The notes: generated by a model from the sequence alone, not told the origin. A DNA stretch of 64,000 bases from Arthrobacter pullicola (GCF_014836875.1 NZ_JACSQC010000002.1:1-64000), one strand, 5' to 3'; numbered from the stretch's first letter, positions 50,829-60,753 are shown. Made by a program: numbers and translations.

Positions 50829-51323
50829 ATGACGGATCATCCGCCGGCAACGGCCCCAGCCCCGGCCCCGGCTCCGGCTTCGACCACTACGGCCATCGAA
50901 AGCCTCGAACAGGAGCTGAGCGTCCTGTGGCGGCGCGCACGCGCTGCTTCCCAGCGGGTGGCCAAAGCCGTCCACCCCAATCTGGAACCGGCGGCCTACG
51001 GGCTTTTGGTCCTGCTGCAGCGCCGGGGTCCGCTGCGTCTCACCGATCTGGCTGCCGCCATCGGCGTCGGAAAGCCCTCGGTGAGCCGGCAGATCGTGAT
51101 TCTGGAGACCTTGGGCCTGGTGGAAAAGCATGCCGATCCCGAAGACGGGCGGGCACAGGCCATCAGCCTTACTCCACTGGGACAGGAACAGCTCCTTCGG
51201 ACCCAGCGGGCGCGGGAGGAACATTTCCGGCTGCTGCTGTCCTCCTGGGACGAGGCGGAAGTCCTGGCCCTGAGTACGCTGCTGCACAAGCTCAACGTGT
51301 CCGAGGTTCCGGGCCACGCCTAG
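50829..51323 (+). CDS. MarR-family transcriptional regulator
   Basis: 164 residues. Winged helix in LTDLAAAIGVGKPSVSRQIV followed by ETLGLVEKHADPEDGRAQAI. The N-terminus is Ala/Pro repetitive. TAGAAT at 50817-50822 lies six bases before the ATG, so a leaderless transcript is likely. No adjacent target gene in the same direction; the target is unknown. Confidence 0.88.
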   Translation: MTDHPPATAPAPAPAPASTTTAIESLEQELSVLWRRARAASQRVAKAVHPNLEPAAYGLLVLLQRRGPLRLTDLAAAIGVGKPSVSRQIVILETLGLVEKHADPEDGRAQAISLTPLGQEQLLRTQRAREEHFRLLLSSWDEAEVLALSTLLHKLNVSEVPGHA

Positions 51324-51363
51324 CGCGGGCCTGACCAGCCAAACCCAATCAGGGCAGACGAAA

Positions 51364-51391
51364 GACCCCGCCGGCTTTGCGCAGCGGGGTC
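51364..51391 (-). terminator. Terminator between clgR and the MarR gene
   Basis: An 8-bp perfect G+C-rich stem (51364-51371 with 51384-51391), loop of 12. On the minus strand it is followed by TTTCGTCT, so it most likely ends the clgR transcript; it could also act on the MarR transcript. Confidence 0.6.
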
Positions 51392-51435
51392 CTTCAATAG
51401 ATCTTGGGCGGGAAGCGTCAGCTGCCCGGGGGTTG

Positions 51436-51768
51436 TTACGGAGTGCGGGCCAGGTCCCGGGCCAGGTCCTCCGGGAACTCACGGGCAAACTCCCGGGAGA
51501 ATTCCGTTGGAACAGTATCGGGAATGGTTACGCCTTCGGCGCTGGCCACACGGTCACTGACCTCACGAAGCATCAGGGACAAAGGCACATCGAGGGCACT
51601 GCAGATTGAAGACAGGAGTTCAGAAGAAGCTTCCTTCTGTCCGCGTTCGACTTCGCTCAGGTATCCAAGGGAAACCCGGGCACTGTGTGAGACTTCACGC
51701 AGGGTACGGCCCTGGCGCTGGCGTACATCGCGGAGTACATCACCAATTTCATGGCGTAGAACTACCAT
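51436..51768 (-). CDS. clgR: ClgR-like XRE-family regulator
   Basis: 110 residues. HTH_3 domain in [20 protein letters not shown] and [20 protein letters not shown]. Gene position next to cinA-pgsA and the size match ClgR, which activates clp protease genes and others in actinobacteria. The ATG at 51768 is strongly supported by AAGGAG six bases upstream; the frame is open to an ATG at 51861, which would add 31 polar residues. The C-terminus LARTP is not a typical Ala-Ala degron. Confidence 0.85.
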   Translation of the reverse strand: MVVLRHEIGDVLRDVRQRQGRTLREVSHSARVSLGYLSEVERGQKEASSELLSSICSALDVPLSLMLREVSDRVASAEGVTIPDTVPTEFSREFAREFPEDLARDLARTP

Positions 51769-51958
51769 CTTGCGCTCCTTAGGCTCCCTGTGTGCATCTT
51801 CCGCCAACCCTACATCCCGCCAGCGAATAACGCCGTTCACGGATACGGGTTGCTTCACCATGTGTATCGTCCTGCTCCCTTATCGGTCTCTCCGCGGCGG
51901 ATGCCGCGGATTCTCTAGATCGTAAACCGGAAACCTTAGCGGTTCCTGATACTAACAA

Positions 51959-51994
51959 CTGACGTGGTTTCGGATTTGTTCCCGGCCACGTCAG
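51959..51994 (-). terminator. Hairpin after cinA
   Basis: CTGACGTGG at 51959-51967 and its exact complement at 51986-51994 form a 9-bp stem with an 18-base loop, 29 bases beyond the cinA stop. No strong U-run (TTGTTAGT follows), so terminator function is probable rather than sure. Confidence 0.5.
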
Positions 51995-52022
51995 CTGCCT
52001 GCGCAGTGAAGCACTTCCTGCG

Positions 52023-52499
52023 CTAGTGTTCCTGCGCCAGCTCGCCGGCGAGCAGTTCCAAAGCCGCAGCGCAGGCCTGCCGCCGGATGGCGGCGCGGTC
52101 TCCCTGGAACCGGAAACCCTGGGACCTGGCTCCGGCGACCGTGGCGATCCCAATAAACACAGTACCCACCGGCTTGCCATCATGCGGCTCCGGACCCGCC
52201 ACACCGGTGGTGGAGACTCCAATATCCGCGTACAGCAGCCGCCGGACCCCTTCAGCCATCTGCTCCGCCACCGCTGAATCGACGGAGCCAGCCTCCTGCA
52301 GCAAATCCTCCGACACACCCAAAACCTGTACCTTGACCGAATTCTGGTACGCCACGACGCCGCCCTGAAGTACCGCCGAGGCCCCGGGAACAGTGCCCAG
52401 CTCCGCAGCGAGCATCCCGGCGGTCAGCGACTCAGCAGCTGCGACGCGCATTCCGCGGCTGACCGCAGCAGCCACAATAGCGGGAGCAGGGCTGGTCAT
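52023..52499 (-). CDS. cinA: CinA-type nicotinamide-nucleotide amidohydrolase, C-terminal domain only
   Basis: 158 residues, the stand-alone PncC/CinA-C form that deamidates NMN. Conserved blocks are AAAESLTAGMLAAELGTVPG, GGVVAYQNSVKVQVLGV and STTGVAGPEPHDGKPVGTVF. The ATG at 52499 overlaps the pgsA stop (ATGA). The open frame continues upstream inside pgsA but is not coding there. Confidence 0.93.
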   Translation of the reverse strand: MTSPAPAIVAAAVSRGMRVAAAESLTAGMLAAELGTVPGASAVLQGGVVAYQNSVKVQVLGVSEDLLQEAGSVDSAVAEQMAEGVRRLLYADIGVSTTGVAGPEPHDGKPVGTVFIGIATVAGARSQGFRFQGDRAAIRRQACAAALELLAGELAQEH

Positions 52500-53101
52500 G
52501 AGGTGCGGCCGGTTCCGCCGCGCGCACCGGCGCGCAGGCGGATGGCCTGCAGGACATAGTCGATGCCGGTCACCACGGTGACGACGACGGCGGCTGCCAT
52601 CACGGTGGCGCTGATCCACCAGGCCCAGTCCCCCAGCCAGGAGGTCAGGGGCAGCAGGAACAGGAAGATTGCCAGAGTCTGGATAACGGTCTTGAGCTTG
52701 CCGCCGCGGGAAGCAGCCATCACGCCATAGCGGATCACCACGAACCGCATGATGGTGATTCCGATTTCGCGGACCAGGATGACGATCGTGACCCACCACC
52801 ACAGCTCGCCGAGGATCGAGAGCATGACCAGGGCGGAGCCGATCAGCAGCTTGTCGGCAATGGGATCGGCGATCTTGCCGAAGTCGGTGATCAGTCCACG
52901 GCTGCGGGCCAGGTCGCCGTCGAGCTTGTCCGTGTAGATAGCGACGGCGAAGGTCGCCACCGCCAACCACCGGAACAGGCCGTCGCGTCCGTCGTCCGCC
53001 ACAAGGAACCAGATGAACAGCGGCACCATGACGATGCGGATGACGGTCAGGACGTTGGCGATGTTCAGCGTCGGAACCCGCTCGGCTGGGGAGTTGCTCA
53101 C
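52496..53101 (-). CDS. pgsA: CDP-diacylglycerol-glycerol-3-phosphate 3-phosphatidyltransferase
   Basis: 201 residues, integral membrane enzyme for phosphatidylglycerol phosphate. The CDP-alcohol motif DG-AR-G-D-D is visible in DKLDGDLARSRGLITDFGKI followed by ADPIADK. Several membrane helices. Follows ftsK by about 20 bases. Confidence 0.94.
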   Translation of the reverse strand: MSNSPAERVPTLNIANVLTVIRIVMVPLFIWFLVADDGRDGLFRWLAVATFAVAIYTDKLDGDLARSRGLITDFGKIADPIADKLLIGSALVMLSILGELWWWVTIVILVREIGITIMRFVVIRYGVMAASRGGKLKTVIQTLAIFLFLLPLTSWLGDWAWWISATVMAAAVVVTVVTGIDYVLQAIRLRAGARGGTGRTS

Positions 53102-53120
53102 AGTTCCAGACTAACCGGAT

Positions 53121-55991
53121 TCAGCGTCCGGTGAGATTCCATGCGTCCTCTGATCCGTCCTCGTCGCTTCCGGAGCCGTCGGCGCCGTCGTAATACTCCG
53201 CTGCCTGCGGCCGGGAGTCCAGATCCTGGGACACGAGGTCCACCGGACCGTCGGCGTCAAACCCCTGGTTCACGTTCGCGTTGTCCGCCAGTGCGGCTGT
53301 GGTGGCCGCGTCGGGACCGGAGAGCGGTTCACCGCCCTGGATGGCGGCCAGCGTGGCTGCCAGGTCATCCGGTTTGACCAGCACGTCGCGGGCCTTGGAG
53401 CCTTCGGACGGACCGACCACTCCCCGGGATTCGAGCAGGTCCATCAGGCGTCCAGCCTTGGCGAAACCGACCCGGAGCTTGCGCTGGAGCATGGAGGTGG
53501 AGCCGAACTGGGTGGTGACCACAAGTTCGGTGGCCTGCAGCAGGACGTTGAGATCGTCTCCGATGTCATCGTCGATCTGTTTCTTGGGCGCAGTAACGGC
53601 CACGTCCTCACGGTAGACGGCCTGCAGCTGCGTCTTGACGTGCTCCACCACGCGGTGGATCTCCGACTCGGTCACCCAGGCGCCCTGGACACGGATCGGC
53701 TTGTTGGAGCCCATCGGCAGGAACAGGGCGTCGCCCTGGCCCAGGAGCTTCTCGGCGCCCGGCTGGTCCAGGACCACACGGGAGTCGGTGACTGATGAGG
53801 TGGCGAACGCCATGCGGGAGGGAACGTTGGCCTTGATCAGGCCGGTGACGACGTCGACGGAGGGGCGCTGGGTGGCGAGCACCAGGTGGATACCGGCGGC
53901 ACGGGCCAGCTGGGTGATGCGCACGATCGAGTCTTCGACGTCGCGCGGGGCAACCATCATCAGGTCAGCGAGCTCGTCCACGATCACCAGCAGGTACGGG
54001 TAGGCGCGGATGACCCGTTTGGAGCCCGCCGGGGGCACCACCTTGCCGTTACGCACGGCTTTGTTGAAGTCGTCGATGTGCTTGAAACCGAAGTTGGCCA
54101 GGTCGTCGTAGCGGGTGTCCATTTCCCGGACCACCCACTGCAGCGCCTCGGCGGCCTTCTTCGGGTTGGTGATGATCGGGGTAATCAGGTGCGGCACACC
54201 TTCATAGGCGGTGAGTTCCACGCGCTTGGGGTCCACCATGACCATCCGGACCTCATCCGGTGTTGAGCGCATCAGGATCGAGGTGATCATGGAGTTCACG
54301 AAGGATGACTTACCGGCACCGGTGGCGCCGGCCACCAGGAGGTGCGGCATCTTCGCAAGGTTGGCCACGACGAAACCGCCTTCAACATCCTTGCCCACGC
54401 CCATGACCATCGGGTGTTCGGTCTTGCGGGCAGCGTTGGAGCGCAGCACGTCGCCCAGCGCCACGACTTCCTTGTCCGCGTTCGGAATTTCGATGCCGAT
54501 GGCTGATTTGCCCGGGATCGGCGAGAGGATGCGCACGTCGGAACTGGCTACGGCGTAGGAGATGTTCTTGGACAGCGCGGTCACGCGCTCCACCTTGGTG
54601 CCTTCACCGAGTTCGATCTCGTAGCGCGTCACTGTCGGGCCGCGGGAGAAGCCGGTGACCTTGGCGTCCACGTTGAACTGCTCGAGGGTGTGGGTCAGGG
54701 CGGCAACCACGGCGTCGTTGGCCTCGGAGCGTTCCTTGGCGGGCGGGCCGGAGGGCAGGAAGTCCGACGGCGGCAGCGTATAGGTGACGTCGCCGGAGAG
54801 CTGCAGCTGTTCGGTGCGCTGCGGGATCGGAGCCGACGGCGGCACATTGGCCACGGGGCGCGAGGGCACCGGAGGCACCGGCGGAACCGCGGCAAGGGAG
54901 GCAGCGGCCTCGGGGACCAGGGAAATCGCTTCTGTCGGCGGTTCGGTGTCCTCCTCGAGGCCCTGCTGCCGGCGCAGCTTCTGCGTGGCGAGTTCGGCCT
55001 TGGTGGGGCGGCGGACGCCCGGGGGAACCGCAGGTTCGGCCAGGGCCGCTTCCTGCCGCTCCTCTTCATCACGCAGCAGTGCGGCTTCGAATGCCTCATC
55101 GCCGGCGAAACCCTCGCTGTGCTCCAGCTCATCATCCTTGCGTGCACGTCCGAAGCGGCTGGGCTTTTTGGGTTTCTTCGGCTTCGCCTGGCGGTCGGTT
55201 GCGTAGAGGTAGCTCTGGTCATGGGCCTCGGGATCATCCTGAGCCAGGTCCTGGCCCATGAGGTGTTCGTAGAGGGCGCGCAGGCGCAGCGGAATGTGCC
55301 GGAACGGCGTGGCCGTGACGATCAGGATGGAGATGAAGACCAGCAGCGACAGCAGGATGATGACGGGCCATTTGGTGATCGCGGCCGACAGCGGCCCGGC
55401 CACAAGGAAACCGACAATTCCACCGGAGATCCACAGCTGGTCGAACCCGTCGGACAAGGCAGGAGCACCGCCGATAAGGTGCGTGATTCCAGCGCCCGAG
55501 CAGAGCATCAAGGTCAGGCCGATGCTGATCCGGCCGTTGGCGCGGTGACGTTCCGGGTAGCGGAACAGGCGGACCGAGGCGGTCAGGAGCATAAAGGGCA
55601 GGACGACGGCCATCCAGCCGAAGGTGCCGGCGGCGCCGGCGTGAATGACGTCGGCCACCGGCCCGCGGAGCGCCCACCATTCAACGGTGGCGACCAGCAG
55701 TGCGGTGAGGATCAGGAAGAAGCCGGTGCCGTCGCGGCGGATCTCACGGTCCGGAACGACGTCGGTGCCCAGTTTGCGCACCCCGGCGCCCACGATCCGG
55801 GCGACTCCCATCCAAGCCCCCTGAATGGCCCGCAGGGGCAGCGGGAGCGTCTCTTCAGGCTGGGCCTTGGCCTGCCTGCCGGTGGCTTTCCCCCGTGGCG
55901 CAGCTTTTCCCCCGGAACTCCCGCCGGCGTTGCGGGCAGGTGTCCGACTGGAGGAACTGCCGCGCGCGGCAGGGGAAGTACGAGTCGCCAT
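53121..55991 (-). CDS. ftsK: DNA translocase FtsK
   Basis: About 956 residues. N-terminal membrane part (about 100-230, four or five helices), a polar linker (250-450) and the motor: Walker A LLVAGATGAGKSSFVNSM, Walker B LVIVDELADLM, then the C-terminal gamma winged helix (STSMLQRKLRVGFAKAGRLM) that reads KOPS-like sites. Linker includes Pro-rich stretches. The ATG at 55991 is used; a GTG three codons upstream is equally possible. Confidence 0.96.
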   Translation of the reverse strand: MATRTSPAARGSSSSRTPARNAGGSSGGKAAPRGKATGRQAKAQPEETLPLPLRAIQGAWMGVARIVGAGVRKLGTDVVPDREIRRDGTGFFLILTALLVATVEWWALRGPVADVIHAGAAGTFGWMAVVLPFMLLTASVRLFRYPERHRANGRISIGLTLMLCSGAGITHLIGGAPALSDGFDQLWISGGIVGFLVAGPLSAAITKWPVIILLSLLVFISILIVTATPFRHIPLRLRALYEHLMGQDLAQDDPEAHDQSYLYATDRQAKPKKPKKPSRFGRARKDDELEHSEGFAGDEAFEAALLRDEEERQEAALAEPAVPPGVRRPTKAELATQKLRRQQGLEEDTEPPTEAISLVPEAAASLAAVPPVPPVPSRPVANVPPSAPIPQRTEQLQLSGDVTYTLPPSDFLPSGPPAKERSEANDAVVAALTHTLEQFNVDAKVTGFSRGPTVTRYEIELGEGTKVERVTALSKNISYAVASSDVRILSPIPGKSAIGIEIPNADKEVVALGDVLRSNAARKTEHPMVMGVGKDVEGGFVVANLAKMPHLLVAGATGAGKSSFVNSMITSILMRSTPDEVRMVMVDPKRVELTAYEGVPHLITPIITNPKKAAEALQWVVREMDTRYDDLANFGFKHIDDFNKAVRNGKVVPPAGSKRVIRAYPYLLVIVDELADLMMVAPRDVEDSIVRITQLARAAGIHLVLATQRPSVDVVTGLIKANVPSRMAFATSSVTDSRVVLDQPGAEKLLGQGDALFLPMGSNKPIRVQGAWVTESEIHRVVEHVKTQLQAVYREDVAVTAPKKQIDDDIGDDLNVLLQATELVVTTQFGSTSMLQRKLRVGFAKAGRLMDLLESRGVVGPSEGSKARDVLVKPDDLAATLAAIQGGEPLSGPDAATTAALADNANVNQGFDADGPVDLVSQDLDSRPQAAEYYDGADGSGSDEDGSEDAWNLTGR

Positions 55992-56053
55992 ACCTGCCAC
56001 GCTACCGGATCAGGGCGGCAAAACCCCGAATATACGCGCCAATCCAGGCACTG

Positions 56054-56088
56054 TTCCTCCCCCGCCGGGAACCCCGGCCGGGGAGGAA
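56054..56088 (-). terminator. Hairpin between rnj and ftsK
   Basis: TTCCTCCCC at 56054-56062 pairs with GGGGAGGAA at 56080-56088, with further pairing inside the 17-base centre. It lies 24 bases after the rnj stop. No U-run follows, so it may attenuate rather than end transcription into ftsK. Confidence 0.5.
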
Positions 56089-56112
56089 TCAGGGGCCTGC
56101 GAACAGGCCGGG

Positions 56113-57804
56113 CTAAGCTTCCAGGACCACCGGAACGATCATGGGACGGCGGCGCAGGCGGCGGTTGACCCAGGTGCCGACGACGCGGCGGACAACCTGC
56201 TGCAGCTGGTAGGCGGTGTGATCCCGGTTGGACATCACCGCTTCTTCCAGTGCCTTGCTGATCTTGGGTTTGATCTCGTCAAACACGGTGTCGTCTTCGG
56301 CGAATCCGCGGGCGTGGATTTCCGGCCCGGACACGATGGTTCCGGTGTTGCGGTTCACCACGGTGATGACGGAGATGAAGCCTTCTTCGCCCAGGATGCG
56401 GCGGTCCTTGAGGTCAGTGTCGGTGATTTCGCCAACGCTCGAACCATCCACGTAGACCAGGCCGCATTCAACGCTGCCGACAACGCGGGCCTTGCCGTTG
56501 ACCAGGTCCACCACGGTGCCGTCGTCGGCCAGGATGATGTTCTCTTCCGGGACGCCGGTCTGGGCCGCCAGCTTGCCGTTAGCGATCAGGTGGCGGGTTT
56601 CACCGTGCACGGGCATGGCGTTCTTCGGCTTCAGGATGTTGTACGTGTAGAGCAGCTCCCCGGCCGAGGCGTGCCCGGAAACGTGGATCTTGGCCGTGCC
56701 CTTGTGGACGACGTCGGCGCCAAGCTTCATCAGCCCGTTGATCACGCGGTAAACGGCGTTCTCATTACCGGGGATCAGGGAGGAGGCCAGGATGACGGTG
56801 TCACCGCGGCCGACACTGATCCGGTGGTCGCCGTTGGCCATGCGCGAGAGCGCGGCCATGGGCTCACCCTGCGAACCGGTGGACATCAGCACCAGCTTGT
56901 GGTCGGGCATGTTGTCCACGTTCTTCAGGTCCACGAGGATGCCGTCGGGAACGTTCAGGTAGCCCAGCTTCTCCGCGATGGCCATGTTCCGGACCATGGA
57001 GCGTCCCACGAAGCAGACCTTGCGGCCGTGCGCGGCAGCGGCGTCGAGCACCTGCTGGACGCGGTGGATGTGGGAGGAGAAGGAAGCGACGATGATCCGC
57101 TTTTTGACCTTGCCGAAAAGCTCTTCGAGCACCGGGCCGATGTTTCGTTCCGGTGAGGTGAAGCCGGGGACATCGGCGTTTGTGGAGTCCGCCATGTAGA
57201 GGTCCACGCCCTCCTCGCCCAGCCGGGCGAAGGCACGCAGGTCGGTGATGCGGCCGTCCAGCGGCAGCTGGTCCATCTTGAAGTCACCGGTGTGCAGGAC
57301 AGTGCCCGCGCGGGTGCGGATGAACACCGCCAGGGCGTCCGGGATGGAGTGGTTGACGGCCACGAACTCGCACTCGAAGGGGCCGAACTGCTCAACCTGG
57401 CCTTCTTTGACCGTGAGGGTGAAGGGCTTGATCCGGTGTTCCTGCAGTTTCGCCTCGATCAGCGCCAGCGTCAGCTGGGAACCGATCAGCGGGATGTCCT
57501 TTTTCAGGCGCAGCAGGTAAGGAACCGCGCCGATGTGGTCCTCGTGTCCGTGGGTGAGCACCACGCCCACAACGTCGTCCAGCCGGTCCTCGATGTAGGA
57601 GAAGTCCGGCAGGATCAGGTCAACGCCGGGCTGCGTCTCCTCCGGGAAGAGCACACCGCAGTCCACGATGAGCAGCTTGCCGTCGATTTCGAAAACGGCC
57701 ATGTTGCGGCCGATTTCGCCGAGCCCGCCCAGGGCCACGATGCGCAGCGTCCCCGGCTTGAGGCGGGGAGGGGTCTTCAGTGCGGTATCCGCAGTTTCAA
57801 TCAT
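56113..57804 (-). CDS. rnj: Ribonuclease J
   Basis: 563 residues, beta-CASP metallo-beta-lactamase. The zinc motif is HGHEDHIGA, and later YMADSTNAD, SSHIHRVQQVLDAA and HVSGHASAGE mark motifs 3 and the beta-CASP domain. 5'-3' exonuclease and endonuclease in RNA decay. Starts six bases after the dapA stop, the conserved dapA-rnj order of actinobacteria. Confidence 0.96.
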   Translation of the reverse strand: MIETADTALKTPPRLKPGTLRIVALGGLGEIGRNMAVFEIDGKLLIVDCGVLFPEETQPGVDLILPDFSYIEDRLDDVVGVVLTHGHEDHIGAVPYLLRLKKDIPLIGSQLTLALIEAKLQEHRIKPFTLTVKEGQVEQFGPFECEFVAVNHSIPDALAVFIRTRAGTVLHTGDFKMDQLPLDGRITDLRAFARLGEEGVDLYMADSTNADVPGFTSPERNIGPVLEELFGKVKKRIIVASFSSHIHRVQQVLDAAAAHGRKVCFVGRSMVRNMAIAEKLGYLNVPDGILVDLKNVDNMPDHKLVLMSTGSQGEPMAALSRMANGDHRISVGRGDTVILASSLIPGNENAVYRVINGLMKLGADVVHKGTAKIHVSGHASAGELLYTYNILKPKNAMPVHGETRHLIANGKLAAQTGVPEENIILADDGTVVDLVNGKARVVGSVECGLVYVDGSSVGEITDTDLKDRRILGEEGFISVITVVNRNTGTIVSGPEIHARGFAEDDTVFDEIKPKISKALEEAVMSNRDHTAYQLQQVVRRVVGTWVNRRLRRRPMIVPVVLEA

Positions 57805-57810
57805 GTTGTA

Positions 57811-58731
57811 TTACGCCTTGTCCTGGGAAAAGTCCCATCCTGCTTCGGCCAGGTCCGCCAGGACAGCTTCCATTTCAATGGCGTCGGGAGCCACCAGCGG
57901 CAGCCGTACAGCGGCGTTGGGGATCACTCCCTGCATCTTGAGGATCTGCTTGGCGGAAATGGCACCTGGTATGTGTGTCATTACTGCGCGCACTACGGGA
58001 TCCAGGTCGAAGTGGATCCTGCGCGCCTTGTCGAAATCTCCTGCCGCGGCTGCGTCGACCAGGGCCCGGAACTCCCGGGCGGCCACGTGGGCACTGACGC
58101 TCACGACGCCGGCGGCGCCGGCCACCATCCACGGCAGCGTCAGTCCGTCGTCGCCGGCATAGACGTCCAGGGTGGTGTTGGCCATGACCCGGGTGACGGC
58201 AGCAAAGTCGGCCTTGGCATCCTTGAGGGCCAGGACCTTGGGGTTTTCAGCGAGACGGAACATCGTCTCGGTGGTGATCGGGATCCCGGCGCGGCCCGGG
58301 ATGTCATAGATCATGATGGGCAGTTCGCTCGCCTGGGAAACGGCGTCGAAGTGTGCCAGCACACCGGCCTGGGTGGGCTTGTTGTAGTACGGGGTGACAA
58401 CCAGCTGGCCGTCGGCACCGGCACGTTCGGCCCGCTTCGCCATTTCCACCGAGTGGGAGGTGTGGTTGGTTCCGGTCCCGGCAATGACCTTGGCCCGGCC
58501 TCCGACAGTCTCCGCTACGACGCGGAAGAGGTCTTCCTTTTCGCTGTCCTCCAGCGTGGAGGTTTCGCCGGTGGTTCCGGAGATGACAAGACCGTCGCAG
58601 CCGTCTTCGACCAGCTTGTTGGCCAGGAACGCGGTGGCCTCAAAATCCACCTCACCGTCGGCTGTAAACGGGGTGACCATCGCCGTCACCAGGGTTCCAA
58701 ACGGACGGGAACGAATATCAGAGTCTGCCAT
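57811..58731 (-). CDS. dapA: 4-hydroxy-tetrahydrodipicolinate synthase
   Basis: 306 residues, class I aldolase of lysine and cell-wall synthesis. The Schiff-base lysine is K170 (VLALKDAKADF), with Tyr142 (IMIYDIPGRAGI) and GTTGETSTL near the N-terminus. The ATG at 58731 matches family length; longer readings would run into the divergent gene. Confidence 0.96.
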   Translation of the reverse strand: MADSDIRSRPFGTLVTAMVTPFTADGEVDFEATAFLANKLVEDGCDGLVISGTTGETSTLEDSEKEDLFRVVAETVGGRAKVIAGTGTNHTSHSVEMAKRAERAGADGQLVVTPYYNKPTQAGVLAHFDAVSQASELPIMIYDIPGRAGIPITTETMFRLAENPKVLALKDAKADFAAVTRVMANTTLDVYAGDDGLTLPWMVAGAAGVVSVSAHVAAREFRALVDAAAAGDFDKARRIHFDLDPVVRAVMTHIPGAISAKQILKMQGVIPNAAVRLPLVAPDAIEMEAVLADLAEAGWDFSQDKA

Positions 58732-58852
58732 GGGTAAAACGTTACCTGTTGGACCTGCGATTGGGACAACGGAGACGCCTGGTGCGCCGCAGGGTTTTGG
58801 GTCCGGTGGGTGCCGCACAGGGATGTCAAGGCCGTTGTGAGACGATTCAGGA

Positions 58853-60025
58853 ATGAGCAGAACACGGCTGACGGGCATCGACGCTGCCCGGGGAGTGGCG
58901 CTGCTTGGAATGATGTCGACTCACATCTTCCCGCTGTATAACCCTGAAACGGGAGCACCTTCCCTGGCGGCCTTGCTCTTTTCCGGACGCGCGTCGGCGC
59001 TTTTCGCCGTGGTGGCGGGCATAGGAATCGCCTTACTGACCGGCGGCGCCGATCCGGGTTCCGCGCGTTCCCCCGCCCGGAACCGGCGTGGCATCGCCGC
59101 GCGCGCAGGGGTCATCGCGCTGATCGGCCTGCTGCTCGGCGGGCTGGAGACCTCGATTGCCATCATCTTGTTCCATTACGCTGTCCTGTTCCTGATGGTC
59201 CTGCCGTTCACGAACATGCGGCTGCCGCGGCTTGCGGTCTGGGCGGGTGTCTGGGTATGCCTCTCCCCCGTACTGGCCTACTTGGTGCGGCCCTGGATCA
59301 ATGCGAACCTGGTTCCACCCGGTGTCGACGGGAATATCACCTGGGAGCATTTCCTGGAACCGGCTGCCCTGCTGGCCGATGTCCTGTTCACGGGGGTATA
59401 CCCCACTGTCCAATGGATGAGCTACCTTCTGATCGGCATGGTGGTTGGCCGGCTGCGGCTCTCGAACCTGGCGGTGCAGGTGGGACTGGTCTTCGCCGGG
59501 ATCTTTGCGGCCGTAGGCTCAAAGTATCTCAGCTGGTACCTGCTCATTGATGGCGGTGGTTTCGCAGAACTCCTGAAGACCGAATCGGGGCAGACGTGGC
59601 CGATCGGACGGATGCTGGAAGTGAACCTCACCGGCGTCGACCAGTCCGGCTCCTGGTGGTGGCTCACGGTCAGTGCACCGCATTCCGGAACCACGTTCGA
59701 CCTGCTGCACACCGCCGGGACGGCTGCCGCCGTTGTTGGGATCTGCCTGCTGCTCACCCGGGCACGGCCTAATCTGCTGCTGCCGCTCTCCGCCGCCGGA
59801 GCCATCACGCTGACGCTCTACAGCATGCATATCTGGGTCATGGCCCTGGTGGATGCCCAGGAACCGGCACTGGATCCTGGCTGGGTCTTCTGGCTCCAGG
59901 CGGCAGCCGCCGTGCTGATTGGCATGGCGTTCATCCGGCTCGGTTCCCGCGGCCCGCTGGAGACCATCGCGTCCGGCGCCTCGCGGCTGGCCCGGGACGG
60001 GACCCTGGCGGAGAACCGGCGGTAG
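58853..60025 (+). CDS. Acyltransferase-like membrane protein (DUF418/DUF1624 type)
   Basis: 390 residues with about 10 hydrophobic helices. TRLTGIDAARGVALLGMMSTH at the start is the signature of membrane proteins related to heparan-alpha-glucosaminide N-acetyltransferase; AVVAGIGIALLTGG and ITLTLYSMHIWVMALVDA are further conserved places. It may modify an envelope glycan, but the substrate is unknown. Divergent from dapA. Confidence 0.8.
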   Translation: MSRTRLTGIDAARGVALLGMMSTHIFPLYNPETGAPSLAALLFSGRASALFAVVAGIGIALLTGGADPGSARSPARNRRGIAARAGVIALIGLLLGGLETSIAIILFHYAVLFLMVLPFTNMRLPRLAVWAGVWVCLSPVLAYLVRPWINANLVPPGVDGNITWEHFLEPAALLADVLFTGVYPTVQWMSYLLIGMVVGRLRLSNLAVQVGLVFAGIFAAVGSKYLSWYLLIDGGGFAELLKTESGQTWPIGRMLEVNLTGVDQSGSWWWLTVSAPHSGTTFDLLHTAGTAAAVVGICLLLTRARPNLLLPLSAAGAITLTLYSMHIWVMALVDAQEPALDPGWVFWLQAAAAVLIGMAFIRLGSRGPLETIASGASRLARDGTLAENRR

Positions 60026-60048
60026 GGGCACGCGGGTCTTTGCCGGTT

Positions 60049-60746
60049 TCAGCGGAGCGAGCGGAGCGCCGTGTCGATGATGTCCCGGCTCTGTGCGTGC
60101 AGCGCCTGGGCCGCAGTGCAGTCCGTGGCAGCGAGATAGGCGTCAACCAACCGGTTCCCCGCAGCGTATCCGGCTCCTGCCGGCAGACCCACCGGCTCGG
60201 CTCCGAAGCGTTCCGCGGCGTCGTCCCCATGCACCCATGCGGTGAAGTTCTGCATACCTCCAATGTTCAGTCCGGTGAGCACCTTGCCGAAGACGGCGTC
60301 ATCGTCCAGGTGCGGCGTGCCCATGGGCGTGTATCCAGCTGTCCCGTAAAGCTGACGGGCGAAGGCATCGGCAAGCCCTTCGGATACAACGTGCTCCCCC
60401 ACCACAACCGTGGCCGGGTCCCAGACGATGCCGCCCGGGGCATAACGCAGGTTGTGGTTCAGTTCGTGAACGGCCGCTGCTTCCAGCCGTTCCAGATTCT
60501 CCCGGGTGGGCCAGAGCGTCAGCGAACCACCAGCTGGGCCAGTGCCTCCCGGCTCTCATCGATGCGTCTGTCCAGGGGAAATCCGAAACCCATCGTATGC
60601 ATCGCCACCGGGTCGGGCTCGCCCGGGACATACCGGTACATTCCCGCCACGGGTGCCAGCATCCTGCGCAGCACATCAGGACGGTGTTGCTCCGGGGCCG
60701 CCAGTACGGCGGCCATACCTTCTGCAGTGTCTAGGACAGTGATCAT
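60049..60746 (-). pseudogene. DUF2268-like metalloprotease gene, broken
   Basis: The first 75 codons (MITVLDTAEGMAAVLAAPEQ to EALAQLVVR) end at a TGA at 60519. A second frame, offset by one, continues with LTLWPTRENLERLEAAAVHE, LNHNLRYAPGGIVWDPATVV and GYTPMGTPHLDDDAVFGKVL to 60049. HELNHN is the zinc-binding motif. From memory of the family, about 70 residues between the two parts are also missing, so the break looks like an out-of-frame internal deletion. Promoter and both ends are well kept, suggesting recent damage, or an assembly error. Confidence 0.7.
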
Positions 60747-60753
60747 GCGGTTC

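Noticed and set aside
51769-52022. ClgR autoregulatory site upstream of clgR (TTCGCT followed by GGCGG at about 51826-51838)
   Set aside because: Only the first half resembles the published GTTCGC-N5-GCG type motif; the second half does not match.
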